64,000 bases of DNA, taken from Campylobacter vicugnae. GTDB taxonomy: Bacteria; Campylobacterota; Campylobacteria; Campylobacterales; Campylobacteraceae. Below, in pieces: positions 11,805 to 21,966 of the stretch. A program made the translations under genes and the position numbers. The notes under the pieces were generated by a model. It saw only the letters and a list, made by a program, of their open reading frames with translations. It was not told the DNA's origin and did no database searches. The stretch spans positions 992,001-1,056,000 of the forward strand of contig NZ_CP018793.1 of the NCBI RefSeq assembly GCF_002139875.1, read 5' to 3'. Each line of letters begins with the position of its first letter. Position 1 is the first letter of the stretch.

Positions 11805-14547
11805 TCATCACCTCAGCACATCTAGGACATAGACACTCATCGCTTTGAGCGCTAAATTTCCAGCATCTAGGACATTTAAATTTAGCCGAACGAGCAACAA
11901 CGAATCTATTATCACCCACTACAAACTCTGCTAAAATATCACTATCAACTCTAAATACTCCAAAATTACTTACCATATACCAATCAGCTACTTCATCTTT
12001 ATCAAGAGCCAATATAGAATCACTGCTAATTTGAATTTCTAATTCTAAAGTAGCTTTAATTAGCTTATCTTTTTTTAGATTGTCAATAATTTCATTAAAT
12101 TTCTCTTTACTCTCTCTAAGCAATGTATCATCGATTACACTATCAAATTTAATTGGTTCATAAACTAGATCAAAAACATCGCTTTTGCCGTCTTTGATTA
12201 TACTAGGTGCATACTCCATAACCTCATCTACTGTATATGTAAGAGTTGGAGCAATAAGTGGTAAAAGTGCTTTAGTTATTAAAGCCATAGCAGTTTGCGA
12301 ACTTGCTCTTTTAGTGCTATTTGCAGCATCACAGTATAATCTATCCTTGCATATATCTAGATAAATACCACTTAAATCACCGCTTAAGAAATTTAATAAA
12401 ATATTAAATCCTTTTGAATACTCATAATTTTTAAAGCAGCTACTAACTTCATTAAAGCACGCACTTGCTTTGCCTAAAATCCATCTATCTAGCAAGCCAA
12501 ATTCATAATTAAATTCTTTTAAATCGCTAATATTAGCTAGTAAAAATCTTATAGTATTTCTAATTTTTCTATACTGTTCGGCTACTTGTTTTAAGATATC
12601 ATTGCCTATTTTTAGATCACTTGAATAATCACTTAAACTAACCCATAAACGCAAGATCTCAACACCAAATTCCTTAGCAACTGCATCTGGAGCTATTACA
12701 TTGCCTTTGGATTTACTCATCTTTTCGCCATTTTTATCTACAGTAAATCCATGGGTTAATACGCTTTTATATGGTGCTTTTTCATTTACAGCACAGCTTA
12801 ATAGTAGAGAGCTTTGGAACCACCCACGATGCTGGTCGCTTCCTTCAAGATACATACTGGCACTATATTCACCAGCGTCATAATCACCGCTATTTAACAC
12901 AGCATTCCAAGTTGAGCCACTATCAAACCAAACATCTAAAATATCGCTAACTTTTTCTAATTCATCAGCCTTAAATTTGCACCCATTAGGCAATAGCTCA
13001 TCAATACTCATACTCCACCAAGCATCAGCACCTTTTTCATCAAAAATCTTAGCTATATGATCTAAAATTTCACTATCAAAAATAACTTCTTTAGTAGATT
13101 TAATTCTAAAAAATGCAATTGGCACACCCCAATCACGCTGACGACTAATACACCAATCTGGACGATTTTCTATCATTGATGATATTCTTTTAATCCCAGC
13201 TTCTGGATAAAATTTCACGCTATTTAATGCCTCAAGAGCGGTCTGACGCAGAGTTTTACCACTTAATTTTGGCTCATCCATAGCAATAAACCACTGCTTT
13301 GTTGCTCTATAAATTACAGGTTTATGCGTTCTCCAGCAAAATGGATAGCTGTGAGTAAATTTACTTACTTTAACTACTGCATCGCCTAAAAGATCTATAA
13401 TTTTCTCATTAGCTTTAAATATATGCATACCTATAAACTCATCTACAACATCTGCTGGCAATAAACCATTATGTTTTAGCGTCTCATCATATAGCCCAGC
13501 CTCATCAACTGGCATTATAACCTCTATACCATATCTAAGACTAGCAAAATAATCATCCTCACCATGACCAGGTGCAGTATGGACTAATCCTGTACCGCCA
13601 TCCATTAAGACATGCTCACCAAGAATAAATTTAGACTCTCTGCCATTAAGTGGATTTATAGCGTGTAAATTTTCTAATTTTTGCGAATTAAACTCACTGA
13701 TAATCTCTCCACTTGTAATGCCTTGAGCTACTAAAACCTCAAGTAACGGCTTAGCAAAAATTAATTTCTCTTTTGTAATGCAGTAAATTTCATTTGGATT
13801 TAAACTAATTGCTTGATTAGCTACTAATGTCCATGGAGTAGTAGTCCATATTACTGCTTTAGCATCCTCAACTCCTATTGCTTTAGATGCTGATTTTGAT
13901 AATTCAAAAGCTACATATAGACTATAATCTTCTTTATCAGCATACTCTACTTCAGCCTCAGCAAGCGCGCTCTTAGCCGCCCAGCTCCAAAATACAGGCT
14001 TACTTCTTTCTATTAAAAGACCCTTTTTAGCCACTTCGCATAGGGTTCTATATATATTTGCTTCAAATTTAAATTTCATCGTCATATATGGATCTTCCCA
14101 ATCCCCTATGACGCCAAGAGATTTAAACTCAGCTTTTTGAATCTCTATAAATTCACTAGCCCAGTCTCTACACTCACTTCTAATAGCTGCGGTACTCATA
14201 CTCTTTTTTTTATCACCAAGCTTCATCTCTACTTGCTGTTCAATTGGTAATCCATGACAATCCCATCCTGGAGTAAATCTAACACTCTCTCCAAAAAAGT
14301 AGTGAGTTTTAACTATTATATCTTTTAAAATTTTATTTAATGCGTGACCTATGTGAAGGTGACCATTTGCATATGGTGGGCCATCATGAATATTAAAACT
14401 CGCAGATGCATTTTGACGAGCTTTTTTCATCTTATCATAGACTCTATTTTTATCCCATTTTGCGTATCTTGCTGGTTCATTTTGTGGCAAATTGCCTCTC
14501 ATTGCAAAATCAGTAACCGGCAACAAAAGAGTATCTTTATAATCCAT
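11794..14547 (-). CDS. ileS: Isoleucyl-tRNA synthetase
   Basis: A 917-residue class I synthetase charging tRNA-Ile. Visible are the HIGH region ([15 protein letters not shown], about residues 53-67), the editing-domain segments ([23 protein letters not shown]), the [12 protein letters not shown] segment, KMSKS in [10 protein letters not shown], and a C-terminal zinc site with two CPRC motifs (CPRCWKF ... CLCPRC). Start ATG has AAAGGTG upstream. It is the first gene of the minus-strand block reaching to the OYE-family gene and is divergent from rpsO. Confidence 0.97.
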   Translation of the reverse strand: MDYKDTLLLPVTDFAMRGNLPQNEPARYAKWDKNRVYDKMKKARQNASASFNIHDGPPYANGHLHIGHALNKILKDIIVKTHYFFGESVRFTPGWDCHGLPIEQQVEMKLGDKKKSMSTAAIRSECRDWASEFIEIQKAEFKSLGVIGDWEDPYMTMKFKFEANIYRTLCEVAKKGLLIERSKPVFWSWAAKSALAEAEVEYADKEDYSLYVAFELSKSASKAIGVEDAKAVIWTTTPWTLVANQAISLNPNEIYCITKEKLIFAKPLLEVLVAQGITSGEIISEFNSQKLENLHAINPLNGRESKFILGEHVLMDGGTGLVHTAPGHGEDDYFASLRYGIEVIMPVDEAGLYDETLKHNGLLPADVVDEFIGMHIFKANEKIIDLLGDAVVKVSKFTHSYPFCWRTHKPVIYRATKQWFIAMDEPKLSGKTLRQTALEALNSVKFYPEAGIKRISSMIENRPDWCISRQRDWGVPIAFFRIKSTKEVIFDSEILDHIAKIFDEKGADAWWSMSIDELLPNGCKFKADELEKVSDILDVWFDSGSTWNAVLNSGDYDAGEYSASMYLEGSDQHRGWFQSSLLLSCAVNEKAPYKSVLTHGFTVDKNGEKMSKSKGNVIAPDAVAKEFGVEILRLWVSLSDYSSDLKIGNDILKQVAEQYRKIRNTIRFLLANISDLKEFNYEFGLLDRWILGKASACFNEVSSCFKNYEYSKGFNILLNFLSGDLSGIYLDICKDRLYCDAANSTKRASSQTAMALITKALLPLIAPTLTYTVDEVMEYAPSIIKDGKSDVFDLVYEPIKFDSVIDDTLLRESKEKFNEIIDNLKKDKLIKATLELEIQISSDSILALDKDEVADWYMVSNFGVFRVDSDILAEFVVGDNRFVVARSAKFKCPRCWKFSAQSDECLCPRCAEVMSAN

Positions 14548-14698
14548 ATAACACCTTTAATAGTAAAAAATTTTTTGATTTTAGCAAAAAGTATATAAAA
14601 CTTAAGTAAAAATTGCTAAATTTAATCTATATAAATTTTTATAATTCAAATTTAATCTATCAAATGCTATTTTTAAGCAAACTTTTTGATTATTATGA

Positions 14699-14704
14699 TA
14701 TAAT
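14699..14704 (+). promoter_or_regulatory. rpsO promoter -10 box
   Basis: A perfect TATAAT lies 37 bases before the rpsO ATG, preceded by a T-rich region, which is typical for vegetative promoters in Campylobacter, where the -35 is poorly conserved. Confidence 0.7.
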
Positions 14705-14741
14705 CACCGCTCAATTTTATATACCGCTCAGGAGGTCAAAT

Positions 14742-15014
14742 ATGGCTTTAGATACGGCTAAAAAAGCTCAAATAGTTGCAAAATTTGCTAGAAAAAGTGG
14801 AGATACAGGCTCTTCAGAAGTTCAAATTGCACTGCTAAGCACAAGAATAGCAGAACTAACAGAACACCTAAAAGTAAATAAAAAAGACTTTAGCTCAAGA
14901 TTAGGTCTATTAAAACTAGTTGGTCGTCGCAAAAGACTACTAAAATACCTAAAAGTTACTAAATATGAAACTTATACTAAATTAATAGCTGAACTAGGTC
15001 TAAGAGATAAATAA
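14742..15014 (+). CDS. rpsO: 30S ribosomal protein S15
   Basis: A 90-residue S15 with the family segments [25 protein letters not shown] and [17 protein letters not shown]15 binds the central domain of 16S rRNA early in 30S assembly. A longer open frame extends upstream, but the ATG at 14742 is chosen because a perfect AGGAGG precedes it and a TATAAT promoter box lies just further upstream. The gene is monocistronic: a strong terminator follows 5 bases after the stop. Confidence 0.98.
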   Translation: MALDTAKKAQIVAKFARKSGDTGSSEVQIALLSTRIAELTEHLKVNKKDFSSRLGLLKLVGRRKRLLKYLKVTKYETYTKLIAELGLRDK

Positions 15015-15019
15015 TTCAT

Positions 15020-15040
15020 AAGCCCTTTTTAGGGCTTTTT
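15020..15040 (+). terminator. Rho-independent terminator of rpsO
   Basis: Stem AAGCCCT / AGGGCTT with a TTTT loop, followed by further T residues, directly after rpsO. Confidence 0.9.
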
Positions 15041-15121
15041 ACTTCTATACACTATAAAATCAATATCTATTAAGCAAAAAAATTGTAGAATACTAGCTTA
15101 AATTTAAATTTAGGAATTTTT

Positions 15122-15670
15122 ATGCTAGGAATGGGAATCGGTGAAATATTAATAGTCGCCATTGTTGCTGTAATAGTCTTAGGTCCTGATAAACTACCAA
15201 GTGCGATGGTTAATATAGCAAAATTTTTTAAGATATTTAAACAAACTATAAATGGAGCTAAAAGCACATTTGAACAAGAGATAAAAATAGCTGAATTAAA
15301 AGAGGATGCTAAAAAGTATAAAGATAGCTTAACTAGCGGCATAGATGGAGTAAGAAAAAAGCTAACATTTGAAGAGCTTGATGAGTTAAAAAGCAATGTA
15401 ACTAATATAGCAGGTTCAACACAAAAATCACTAGCTGATATCCAAAATGAGATATCAAATTTAAATCCTATAAATAAATTAAATGCTGGTTTTGACTTTA
15501 ATAATGAAGAAGATCAATCACAACAACCTAAAAATACAATAACTGATAATCCAGCAAATATAAGCAATCCACCAAAATCAAATTTAAGCTCATTAAATAG
15601 CATAAATAGCAACCTAAATTCCAACCAAAAAGAGTTAAAAAATGAAATTCAAAAAACAAAAGAGGCATAA
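15122..15670 (+). CDS. tatB: Twin-arginine translocase protein TatB
   Basis: A 182-residue TatA/B-family protein: N-terminal membrane helix (about residues 4-21, GIGEILIVAIVAVIVLGPDKLP), amphipathic helix (residues 24-45) and a long charged and Asn/Ser/Pro-rich tail. The length, the G-P hinge and the position directly before tatC favour TatB over TatA. TatBC is the receptor for folded Tat substrates, and the hydrogenase small subunit HydA encoded in this window carries a Tat signal. Start ATG follows TAGGAATTTTT; TAGAAT upstream near 15086 is a possible -10. The tatC ATG overlaps its stop (TAATG). Confidence 0.92.
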   Translation: MLGMGIGEILIVAIVAVIVLGPDKLPSAMVNIAKFFKIFKQTINGAKSTFEQEIKIAELKEDAKKYKDSLTSGIDGVRKKLTFEELDELKSNVTNIAGSTQKSLADIQNEISNLNPINKLNAGFDFNNEEDQSQQPKNTITDNPANISNPPKSNLSSLNSINSNLNSNQKELKNEIQKTKEA

Positions 15671-16416
15671 TGTTTGAAGATTTAAGACCGCATTTAATTG
15701 AACTTAGAAAGCGTTTATTAATTAGTGCATTATCAGTTATAGTATGTTTTATCATATGTTTTAATTTTTGGGCGCCTTTGCTTGATTTTATGACTGCGCC
15801 ACTTAAGGCTGTATTGCCAGATAATAGCAACATCATATTTACCCAAGTAGCTGAACCGTTTTTTACAGCGATGAAAGTAGCATTTTTTGCTGGGCTTTTG
15901 CTTGCATTGCCTATAATTTTTTGGCAGTTTTGGCTTTTTGTCGCTCCAGGACTATATGAAAATGAAAAAAAATATATAATTCCATTTGTGCTAAGCGCTA
16001 CAGTAATGTTTGCTGTAGGAGCTGCATTTTGCTACTACTTTGTAGTACCAGTTGGTTTTTCATTTCTTATTAATTTTGGTGGAACATTATTTCAAGCACT
16101 TCCTAGCATTGGTGATTATGTAGGATTTTTTACTAAAATCGTAGTTGCGTTTGGAATTAGCTTTGAGCTACCAGTTGTTACATTTTTTTTAGCTAAGATT
16201 GGTATGATTACTGATGAGAGTTTGAAGAGATTTTTTAGATATGCTGTGGTTGGGATTTTTATTTTTGCAGCGATTATGACTCCACCAGATGTGCTTAGTC
16301 AATTTATGCTAGCTATTCCATTAATTGGATTATATTCTTTATCAATTTTAATAGCTAAAATGGTAAATCCAGCACCAAAAGATGAAGATGAAGAAGAAAT
16401 TGATGATGAAAAATAA
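15670..16416 (+). CDS. tatC: Twin-arginine translocase protein TatC
   Basis: A 248-residue six-helix inner membrane protein. Family marks: HLIELRKRLL near the N-terminus (the cytoplasmic signal-binding region), FFTAMKVAFFAGLLLALPIIFWQFW, FVAPGLYENEKK, and the late segment FELPVVTFFL ... MTPPDVLSQ. It recognises the twin-arginine signal together with TatB. The C-terminus is acidic (DEDEEEIDDEK). It overlaps tatB by one base, and queA begins inside its last codons. Confidence 0.97.
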   Translation: MFEDLRPHLIELRKRLLISALSVIVCFIICFNFWAPLLDFMTAPLKAVLPDNSNIIFTQVAEPFFTAMKVAFFAGLLLALPIIFWQFWLFVAPGLYENEKKYIIPFVLSATVMFAVGAAFCYYFVVPVGFSFLINFGGTLFQALPSIGDYVGFFTKIVVAFGISFELPVVTFFLAKIGMITDESLKRFFRYAVVGIFIFAAIMTPPDVLSQFMLAIPLIGLYSLSILIAKMVNPAPKDEDEEEIDDEK

Positions 16417-17425
16417 TATATTTGATCTAGATAGCTATGATTATGAGCTTCCCTCTAGCTTAATCGCATCATCTCCAGCTAATCCAAAAGAGAGCGCTAA
16501 TTTATTAGTATATGAACGCTCTAGTAATAAAATAACGCATACTAAATTTGGTAATTTGATGGAATTTTTACCAGATTGCGATATTATTTTTAATGATACT
16601 AAAGTTATCAAAGCTAGAATCTATGGCAAAAAATCAAGTGGTGGAGCTGTAGAATTATTATTAAATCAACCTTTAGGTCAAGGTAAATTTAGCACTTTAA
16701 TTAAAGGTCGAGTAAAGGCTGGGACAATTTTAGAATTTGACAATAGGCTAAGTTGTGAAGTTATAGAGCTTTTAGATGAGTATAGAATTGTAAAATTTTA
16801 TCAAAATAATAGATTAGTTGATACTACTTGTTTATATCAAATTTTAAATACAATCGGACATGTCCCACTTCCACCATATATCAAAAGAGAAGATCAAAAA
16901 AGCGATGAGATATGGTATCAAAGTATTTTTGCTAAAAATGATGGCGCCGTAGCTGCACCAACTGCTAGTCTTCACTTTAGTCCTCAAATGATTCAAAATC
17001 TAAAAAGCAAACACAATATCTCATACATCACTCTTCATGTAGGAGCTGGAACATTTAAAGGTGTTGAAGTTAGCGATATTAGAGAGCATAAAATGCATAG
17101 CGAGATCTATACTATAAGCGATGAGGCGATAAATACTATAAATAGCAATAAGCCTATTCTTGGCGTAGGAACGACAGTTACAAGATGTATTGAATACTTT
17201 TATAGAACTGGAGTAAAAGATGGTTTATGTGATCTATTTTTACATCCAGCTAATCCACCCCAAAGACAAAACTATCTATTAACTAATTTCCACTTGCCAA
17301 AATCAACGCTAATTATGCTAGTAGCAAGTTTTGTAGGCTTAGAAAATGTCAAACAAATTTACAAACAAGCCATAGAAAAAAATTATAAATTCTACTCTTA
17401 TGGCGATGCGATGTTGGTGATATAA
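16406..17425 (+). CDS. queA: tRNA ribosyltransferase-isomerase (queuosine synthesis)
   Basis: QueA moves the ribosyl group of S-adenosylmethionine onto preQ1 in tRNA, the penultimate-stage step of queuosine synthesis at wobble position 34. The roughly 339-residue product shows DYELPSSLIASSPA, FNDTKVIKARIYG, GAVAAPTASLHF, LHVGAGTFKGV and NFHLPKSTLIMLV. The exact start is uncertain: several ATGs lie in frame (16382, 16388, 16403, 16406); the last two give the MKNNIFDLDSYDYELP start expected for the family, all within the end of tatC. The stop overlaps the next ATG (TAATG). Confidence 0.94.
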   Translation: MKNNIFDLDSYDYELPSSLIASSPANPKESANLLVYERSSNKITHTKFGNLMEFLPDCDIIFNDTKVIKARIYGKKSSGGAVELLLNQPLGQGKFSTLIKGRVKAGTILEFDNRLSCEVIELLDEYRIVKFYQNNRLVDTTCLYQILNTIGHVPLPPYIKREDQKSDEIWYQSIFAKNDGAVAAPTASLHFSPQMIQNLKSKHNISYITLHVGAGTFKGVEVSDIREHKMHSEIYTISDEAINTINSNKPILGVGTTVTRCIEYFYRTGVKDGLCDLFLHPANPPQRQNYLLTNFHLPKSTLIMLVASFVGLENVKQIYKQAIEKNYKFYSYGDAMLVI

Positions 17426-18450
17426 TGAGAGCTTTATTTTTACTTTTTATAGCAGATTTGTTATTAGCTAGTGAGGCAATTGGTATAGAAGGATATATAG
17501 CATCTAGTATTTTATTTTTCTTAATTGTTCTTTTAATTGCCATTAATAACAATTCAGTAGAGAATAAAAGCCAAAAACTGATTCGAACATCAAATAAAAG
17601 CTTAGCTAAATTAAATTTAATATTTTTTCAAAATAGAGTAGAAAATGGAGATATTGTAGAGCGTTTAGAGCTATTTTTTAAAGTGCTTCACTCAAAATCT
17701 TCTCAAAATCAAAACTCGATAATTTTTAGCTATCCACCAAAAGAGGCAAGATATTTTAGTGCTAATTTTAAAGCTATCACAAATGCAACTCATAATATAT
17801 TAAGTTTTGTCAATAAAAGTGTGAATAATAGCTCAATCTTGCTATCTATAAAACCTACCAAAAATCCAAATGAATATCAAGTTTTAATCAAAACATCGGC
17901 GCATATGAATAGTAGCGAGATTAAAAAAGCGCTTGAGAATAAAAATAAAAATATCAATTATAAATTTCTCTCTATAGCTTCAAATTATGTTGAGCTAATT
18001 GGTTCAAAAATTGAATTTAACATCAAAGCCAATAACTCAATATTTTCATTTAATATCATAATGCATCAATTAAGCCAACCACAAACAATAGAGATAACAA
18101 CGCAAAAAAATGCATTAGTTGCATATGAGAGTCAGACTGGATTTTTTACTATTGTAGCTCAATTAAGTGCTTATGGAGTATCTACTCAACCAGAATCAAG
18201 CTGGGAAAGTGTCAAAAATCATATAACAGATATGCTATATAAACCAAATTTTTTATTTATACAGGCTAAAATACTTAAAAAACTACCATATAGTGAATTA
18301 AATTTAATAAAAGAGTGGCAAAAAATTAAAGGATTTAAAATCATAACTATTAGTGATAATGAATACTATGATGAAGTAGCCAGTAGTTTTGGCGATGCAA
18401 TTTTATATCAGCCATACACTACTGATGAACTATCTAGCTTAATAGAGTAA
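17425..18450 (+). CDS. Membrane protein resembling a degenerate hybrid sensor kinase
   Basis: A 341-residue protein with a signal/anchor at residues 1-16, a second membrane helix at about 25-43, then a soluble cytoplasmic part. The region around residues 110-220 has the spacing and a terminal motif (NYVELIGSKIEFNIKANNSIFSFNI) reminiscent of a histidine-kinase ATPase domain, and the last 110 residues (NALVAYESQTGFF ... DAILYQPYTTDELSSLIE) read like a receiver fold. Neither a phospho-accepting His nor the ATP-binding N/G boxes nor a clear phospho-Asp can be seen. I infer a catalytically dead kinase-like protein; it may be something else. It follows queA with a one-base overlap, and its stop is two bases from the convergent hypA stop. 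Confidence 0.6.
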   Translation: MRALFLLFIADLLLASEAIGIEGYIASSILFFLIVLLIAINNNSVENKSQKLIRTSNKSLAKLNLIFFQNRVENGDIVERLELFFKVLHSKSSQNQNSIIFSYPPKEARYFSANFKAITNATHNILSFVNKSVNNSSILLSIKPTKNPNEYQVLIKTSAHMNSSEIKKALENKNKNINYKFLSIASNYVELIGSKIEFNIKANNSIFSFNIIMHQLSQPQTIEITTQKNALVAYESQTGFFTIVAQLSAYGVSTQPESSWESVKNHITDMLYKPNFLFIQAKILKKLPYSELNLIKEWQKIKGFKIITISDNEYYDEVASSFGDAILYQPYTTDELSSLIE

Positions 18451-18452
18451 GC

Positions 18453-18794
18453 TTACTCCATCTCTAAACGCATAAGATACATATCCTCGCCACTAATAAC
18501 ATCTAGTGAGTTTGAACCACATTTTGGACAAAGAAACTCATTTTCTAAAAGCACACTTTGAGCACCACACTCGTTGCATTTAATCGTAATATCTTTTGAA
18601 TGAATTATAAGCTTAGCATCTGAACAGATTGTATCTGCTTTAAAAGCATCAAAAGCACTTTGTAAATAGTGCGCTTCTACCCCACTTAATCTTCCTATCT
18701 CAATCTCTACTTTATTTATCTTTGTAGCGTTGTGCTTCATAGCATTTGTCTCACACAATTTAAATAGATCTTGGACTATAGCTAGTTCATGCAT
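18453..18794 (-). CDS. hypA: Hydrogenase nickel-insertion protein HypA
   Basis: HypA delivers Ni2+ with HypB to the hydrogenase large subunit (and to urease in Helicobacter). The 113-residue product begins MHEL, with the His2 and Glu3 nickel-site residues, and has a zinc site of two CxxC pairs (CNECG and CPKCG, residues about 74-94). I place the start at 18794 because GGAG lies 5 bases upstream and the MHEL start is invariant in the family; a longer frame starting 18 bases earlier would hide it. It is the last gene of the hyd-hyp block. Confidence 0.95.
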   Translation of the reverse strand: MHELAIVQDLFKLCETNAMKHNATKINKVEIEIGRLSGVEAHYLQSAFDAFKADTICSDAKLIIHSKDITIKCNECGAQSVLLENEFLCPKCGSNSLDVISGEDMYLMRLEME

Positions 18795-18805
18795 TGGCTC
18801 TCCTT

Positions 18806-19795
18806 TTAGCAAATTCTAGGCAACAGCTCACCCTTTGGTGGCTCCATAAATCTAGATGCTCCATAGCTATTTTGTATAATTACATTACCTTTATTACTAT
18901 CTAAAATCTCGCCAATAGTATTTGCATTTGAGTCAAATTCTCTTAAAATCTCAAGCGCTTTAATCTCATCTTTAGGATCAATAGCTAAAACAAAGGTTCC
19001 CTCATTTGCCAACTCATATGGCTCAAACCCAAGCATCTCGCAAATTCCCATAACCTCATCACTTACAGCGATATTTTCCTCATTGATTTTAATATCATAC
19101 CCACAAGCTTTTGCCCACTCATTTAAGACTGCTGAGAGTCCGCCACGAGTAGCATCTCTCATAGAAAAAGGTTCAATTCCGGCTTTAAATAGTGCTTCAA
19201 TTACAGAATTTAAAGGCTTACAATCGCTTTGTAAATCACTTTGGAGTCTTAACTCATTTCTACTTGCTAGTATTACAGCTCCATGCCTACCAACATCACC
19301 GCTTAATAAAATTTTAGCTCCAATTTTTAAATTTTCTACCTTAGCTTCTTTAATAATCTGGCCAACTCCTGAAGTGTTTATAAAAATCTTATCACAACTT
19401 CCTTTGCTAACTACCTTAGTATCGCCACATACTATGCTAACTCTTGCGATATCAGCACTGCTTTTGATACTTTCTAAAATCTCTTTAAGCTCAGCGATAT
19501 CTAGTCCCTCTTCGATAATCAACGCACAGCTAAGATATTTAGGCTTAGCTCCCACCATAGCTAGATCATTTACAGTACCACAAACTGCAATTTTACCAAT
19601 ATCTCCACCAGCAAATTTAATAGGACTAACTACAAAACTATCAGTACTAAATGCAAGTTTTCCACTTAAATTTAAAATCGCACTATCATTATTTTGTGAT
19701 AAAATTTCATTATTAAAAGTCTTAAAAATCAATCCATTAATAAGATCGTTCATCTCTTGCCCACCACCACCGTGAGCTAGCATTATCTTTTGCAT
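18806..19795 (-). CDS. hypE: Hydrogenase maturation protein HypE
   Basis: HypE dehydrates the carbamoyl group that HypF places on its C-terminal cysteine, forming the thiocyanate that becomes the CN- ligands of the active-site iron. The 329-residue product starts with AHGGGGQEMNDLI and ends exactly in PRIC, the essential C-terminal Cys motif. The ATP-binding segments ALIIEEGLD and DATRGGLSAVLNE are present. It begins right at the end of hypD and ends 12 bases before the hypA start. Confidence 0.97.
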   Translation of the reverse strand: MQKIMLAHGGGGQEMNDLINGLIFKTFNNEILSQNNDSAILNLSGKLAFSTDSFVVSPIKFAGGDIGKIAVCGTVNDLAMVGAKPKYLSCALIIEEGLDIAELKEILESIKSSADIARVSIVCGDTKVVSKGSCDKIFINTSGVGQIIKEAKVENLKIGAKILLSGDVGRHGAVILASRNELRLQSDLQSDCKPLNSVIEALFKAGIEPFSMRDATRGGLSAVLNEWAKACGYDIKINEENIAVSDEVMGICEMLGFEPYELANEGTFVLAIDPKDEIKALEILREFDSNANTIGEILDSNKGNVIIQNSYGASRFMEPPKGELLPRIC

Positions 19796-20884
19796 TTACC
19801 CTCTTTTAGTATATTTATAATACGCCGCACAGGCTCCTTCGCCACTTACCATACAGCTACCAATTGGATTTTGTGGATTACACACCTTACCAAAGACTTT
19901 GCAATCATATGGCTTAGCCTTGCCACGCAATATCTCTCCGCATATACAAGCTTTTGACTCTTTAGACTCGCCTACTTCTACATTAAAATGCTTCCTTGCA
20001 TCAAGCATACCAAACTCATCTCTAAGCTTCATTCCGCTCATAGGAATTACCCCAAGTCCTCTCCACTCAAAATCGCAAGGCTCAAGATACTTATTTATTA
20101 GCTCTTTAGCTTTTAAATTTCCTTGATTACTAACGACTCTAGCATACTCATTATAGACTTTATGGGTGCCGTTTTCATGTTGATTTACTAAATTTAATAT
20201 ACTATCCATTAAATCCAAAGGCTCAAACCCACTCACAGCTATTGGAGTACCAAACTCATCTGCAAGCTCTTCATATATAGCACTTCCTGTAATTACGCTT
20301 ACATGGCTTGGACCCAAAAATGCATCTATCTTAACATCCTTATCACTCATTATAGCTCTTACTGGAGCTGGTACAGTTACATGATTGATATGAACAAATA
20401 AATTTTTTAGTCCTAAGTTTATCGCCTGTTCTACTACTACTGCACTCATTGGAGTAGTCGTCTCAAATCCTATAGCAAAAAATACAACCTTCTTATCTGG
20501 ATTTTCTTGTGCAATGCTTATTACATCAAGTGGAGAATATAAAGCCCTAATATCTGCCCCGCCAGCTCTAAGCTGAGCTAGAGAACCTTTGCTTCCAGGT
20601 ACTCTCATCATATCAGCTAAGGTACAAAATATAACCCCTTCTATACCAGCAATAGCAATAGCCTCATCTATGCGGCTTCTAGGCATAATACACACTGGAC
20701 ACCCTGGCCCATGAATAAAATTAATATTTTCTCCTACTAATTGAGGTAATCCAAATTTCATAATACTATGCGTATGACCACCGCAAATTTCCATTATATT
20801 TAGTGGCTTTTTGCTTCTTTGTTTAATTATCTTACTTAAGGCTAAAATTTTATCTTTATCTCTAAAACTATTTATCAAATCCAT
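19796..20884 (-). CDS. hypD: Hydrogenase maturation protein HypD
   Basis: HypD is the iron-sulfur scaffold that, with HypC, assembles the Fe(CN)2CO unit. The 362-residue product contains the family's cysteine motifs: MEICGGHTHSIMKFGL, GPGCPVCIMP, and the C-terminal cluster of Cys in SKACICGEILRGKAKPYDCKVFG ... CNPQNPIGSCMVS (shown here in part). It lies between hypC and hypE with a few bases spacing, within the same operon. Confidence 0.97.
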   Translation of the reverse strand: MDLINSFRDKDKILALSKIIKQRSKKPLNIMEICGGHTHSIMKFGLPQLVGENINFIHGPGCPVCIMPRSRIDEAIAIAGIEGVIFCTLADMMRVPGSKGSLAQLRAGGADIRALYSPLDVISIAQENPDKKVVFFAIGFETTTPMSAVVVEQAINLGLKNLFVHINHVTVPAPVRAIMSDKDVKIDAFLGPSHVSVITGSAIYEELADEFGTPIAVSGFEPLDLMDSILNLVNQHENGTHKVYNEYARVVSNQGNLKAKELINKYLEPCDFEWRGLGVIPMSGMKLRDEFGMLDARKHFNVEVGESKESKACICGEILRGKAKPYDCKVFGKVCNPQNPIGSCMVSGEGACAAYYKYTKRG

Positions 20885-20889
20885 TAATT

Positions 20890-21171
20890 TTACCCTTTTA
20901 AAGCTGCTAAACCCATATCGCCTTCATCGGCTGATATTTTGCCATTTTGCATATCATTAGCTATTTGCTCATATATTTTTAAACTCTCCAGTGCATACTG
21001 AGTATCGATCTTCTCCATAGCAAATCCTACATGGATTAACACATAATCTCCCACAGCAACAGGTTCAGCTATAAGATCTAAGCTAACTCCACGCCTAACG
21101 CCCATAGTATCTACTATTGCAAAATTATTTTCATCTATTGATATTACTTTTGATGGTATACTAAGACACAT
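20890..21171 (-). CDS. hypC: Hydrogenase assembly chaperone HypC
   Basis: A 93-residue HypC/HupF-family chaperone. It begins MCLSIPSKV with the essential Cys2 that holds the iron complex with HypD, and contains VGDYVLIHVGFAMEKID, typical of the small beta-barrel. It transfers the Fe(CN)2CO unit to the precursor of HydB. Its ATG overlaps the hypB stop (TAATG), so the two are coupled. Confidence 0.96.
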   Translation of the reverse strand: MCLSIPSKVISIDENNFAIVDTMGVRRGVSLDLIAEPVAVGDYVLIHVGFAMEKIDTQYALESLKIYEQIANDMQNGKISADEGDMGLAALKG

Positions 21172-21926
21172 TATCTAGCCTCTTTTTTAACTTTTATATA
21201 ATTTATCCATTTATCAATTCCTTGATTGCTTTTACTATCAACCTCTATTATATCAACTTTTGGGTTTAGTTTTCTAGCTTCTTTTTTCACCACTTCTACA
21301 TCAAAATCAAAATGCTCTAGCAACCCAATCTTAGTAATTATCACTACATCAGCAGCTCTAAACATCACTGGATACTTAGCTACCTTATCGCTACCTTCTG
21401 GTACGCTAATTAATACAGCATTAAGGTGCGCTCCTACATCATAGCTAGCTGGACATACAAGATTACCAACATTTTCTATAAATACTAAATCAAGTTCATT
21501 TAAAGGCAAGTGATGAAGACCATTATGCACCATAAAAGCATCTAAATGGCATGTTTGACCTGTGCTAATTTGATATGCTACACCACCAGCATTTACTACG
21601 CGATTTGCATCCATATTAGTCTCTAAATCCCCTTCAACTACACCAATTTTTAATCCACTAGCCTTTATAGTTGCTTCTAAAAGTGTAGTCTTACCAGCAC
21701 CTGGACTACTCATCAAATTTATACAAAGTAGTCCATATTCATCAAGATGAGCTCTATTGTGAGCTGCTTCGTGATCATTATCTTTTAATATTTTCTCTAC
21801 TACTTCAATAGTCTTTTTTTCATTTAACACCGGATGGTCATGATGACCATGATGGTGATGATTATGATGATCATCGTGACTATGATGATGCGATCCACCC
21901 ATACTACAACCACAATCTTTACACAT
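21171..21926 (-). CDS. hypB: Hydrogenase nickel chaperone GTPase HypB
   Basis: A 251-residue GTPase for nickel insertion. It starts with the CxxCGC high-affinity metal motif (MCKDCGC), followed by a His-rich stretch (residues 13-31, HHHSHDDHHNHHHHGHHDH) that would store or buffer nickel. The G domain has the P-loop SSPGAGKTTLLEA, the metal/GTP segment GDLETNMDANR and the specificity region ITKIGLLEH. C. jejuni and H. pylori HypB, as I recall, lack a long His tract, so this version may add nickel storage. Shine-Dalgarno AAGGAG precedes the ATG. Confidence 0.96.
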   Translation of the reverse strand: MCKDCGCSMGGSHHHSHDDHHNHHHHGHHDHPVLNEKKTIEVVEKILKDNDHEAAHNRAHLDEYGLLCINLMSSPGAGKTTLLEATIKASGLKIGVVEGDLETNMDANRVVNAGGVAYQISTGQTCHLDAFMVHNGLHHLPLNELDLVFIENVGNLVCPASYDVGAHLNAVLISVPEGSDKVAKYPVMFRAADVVIITKIGLLEHFDFDVEVVKKEARKLNPKVDIIEVDSKSNQGIDKWINYIKVKKEAR

Positions 21927-21966
21927 AATATCTCCTTAATTTTAAAACAATTAATAATCTTATATA

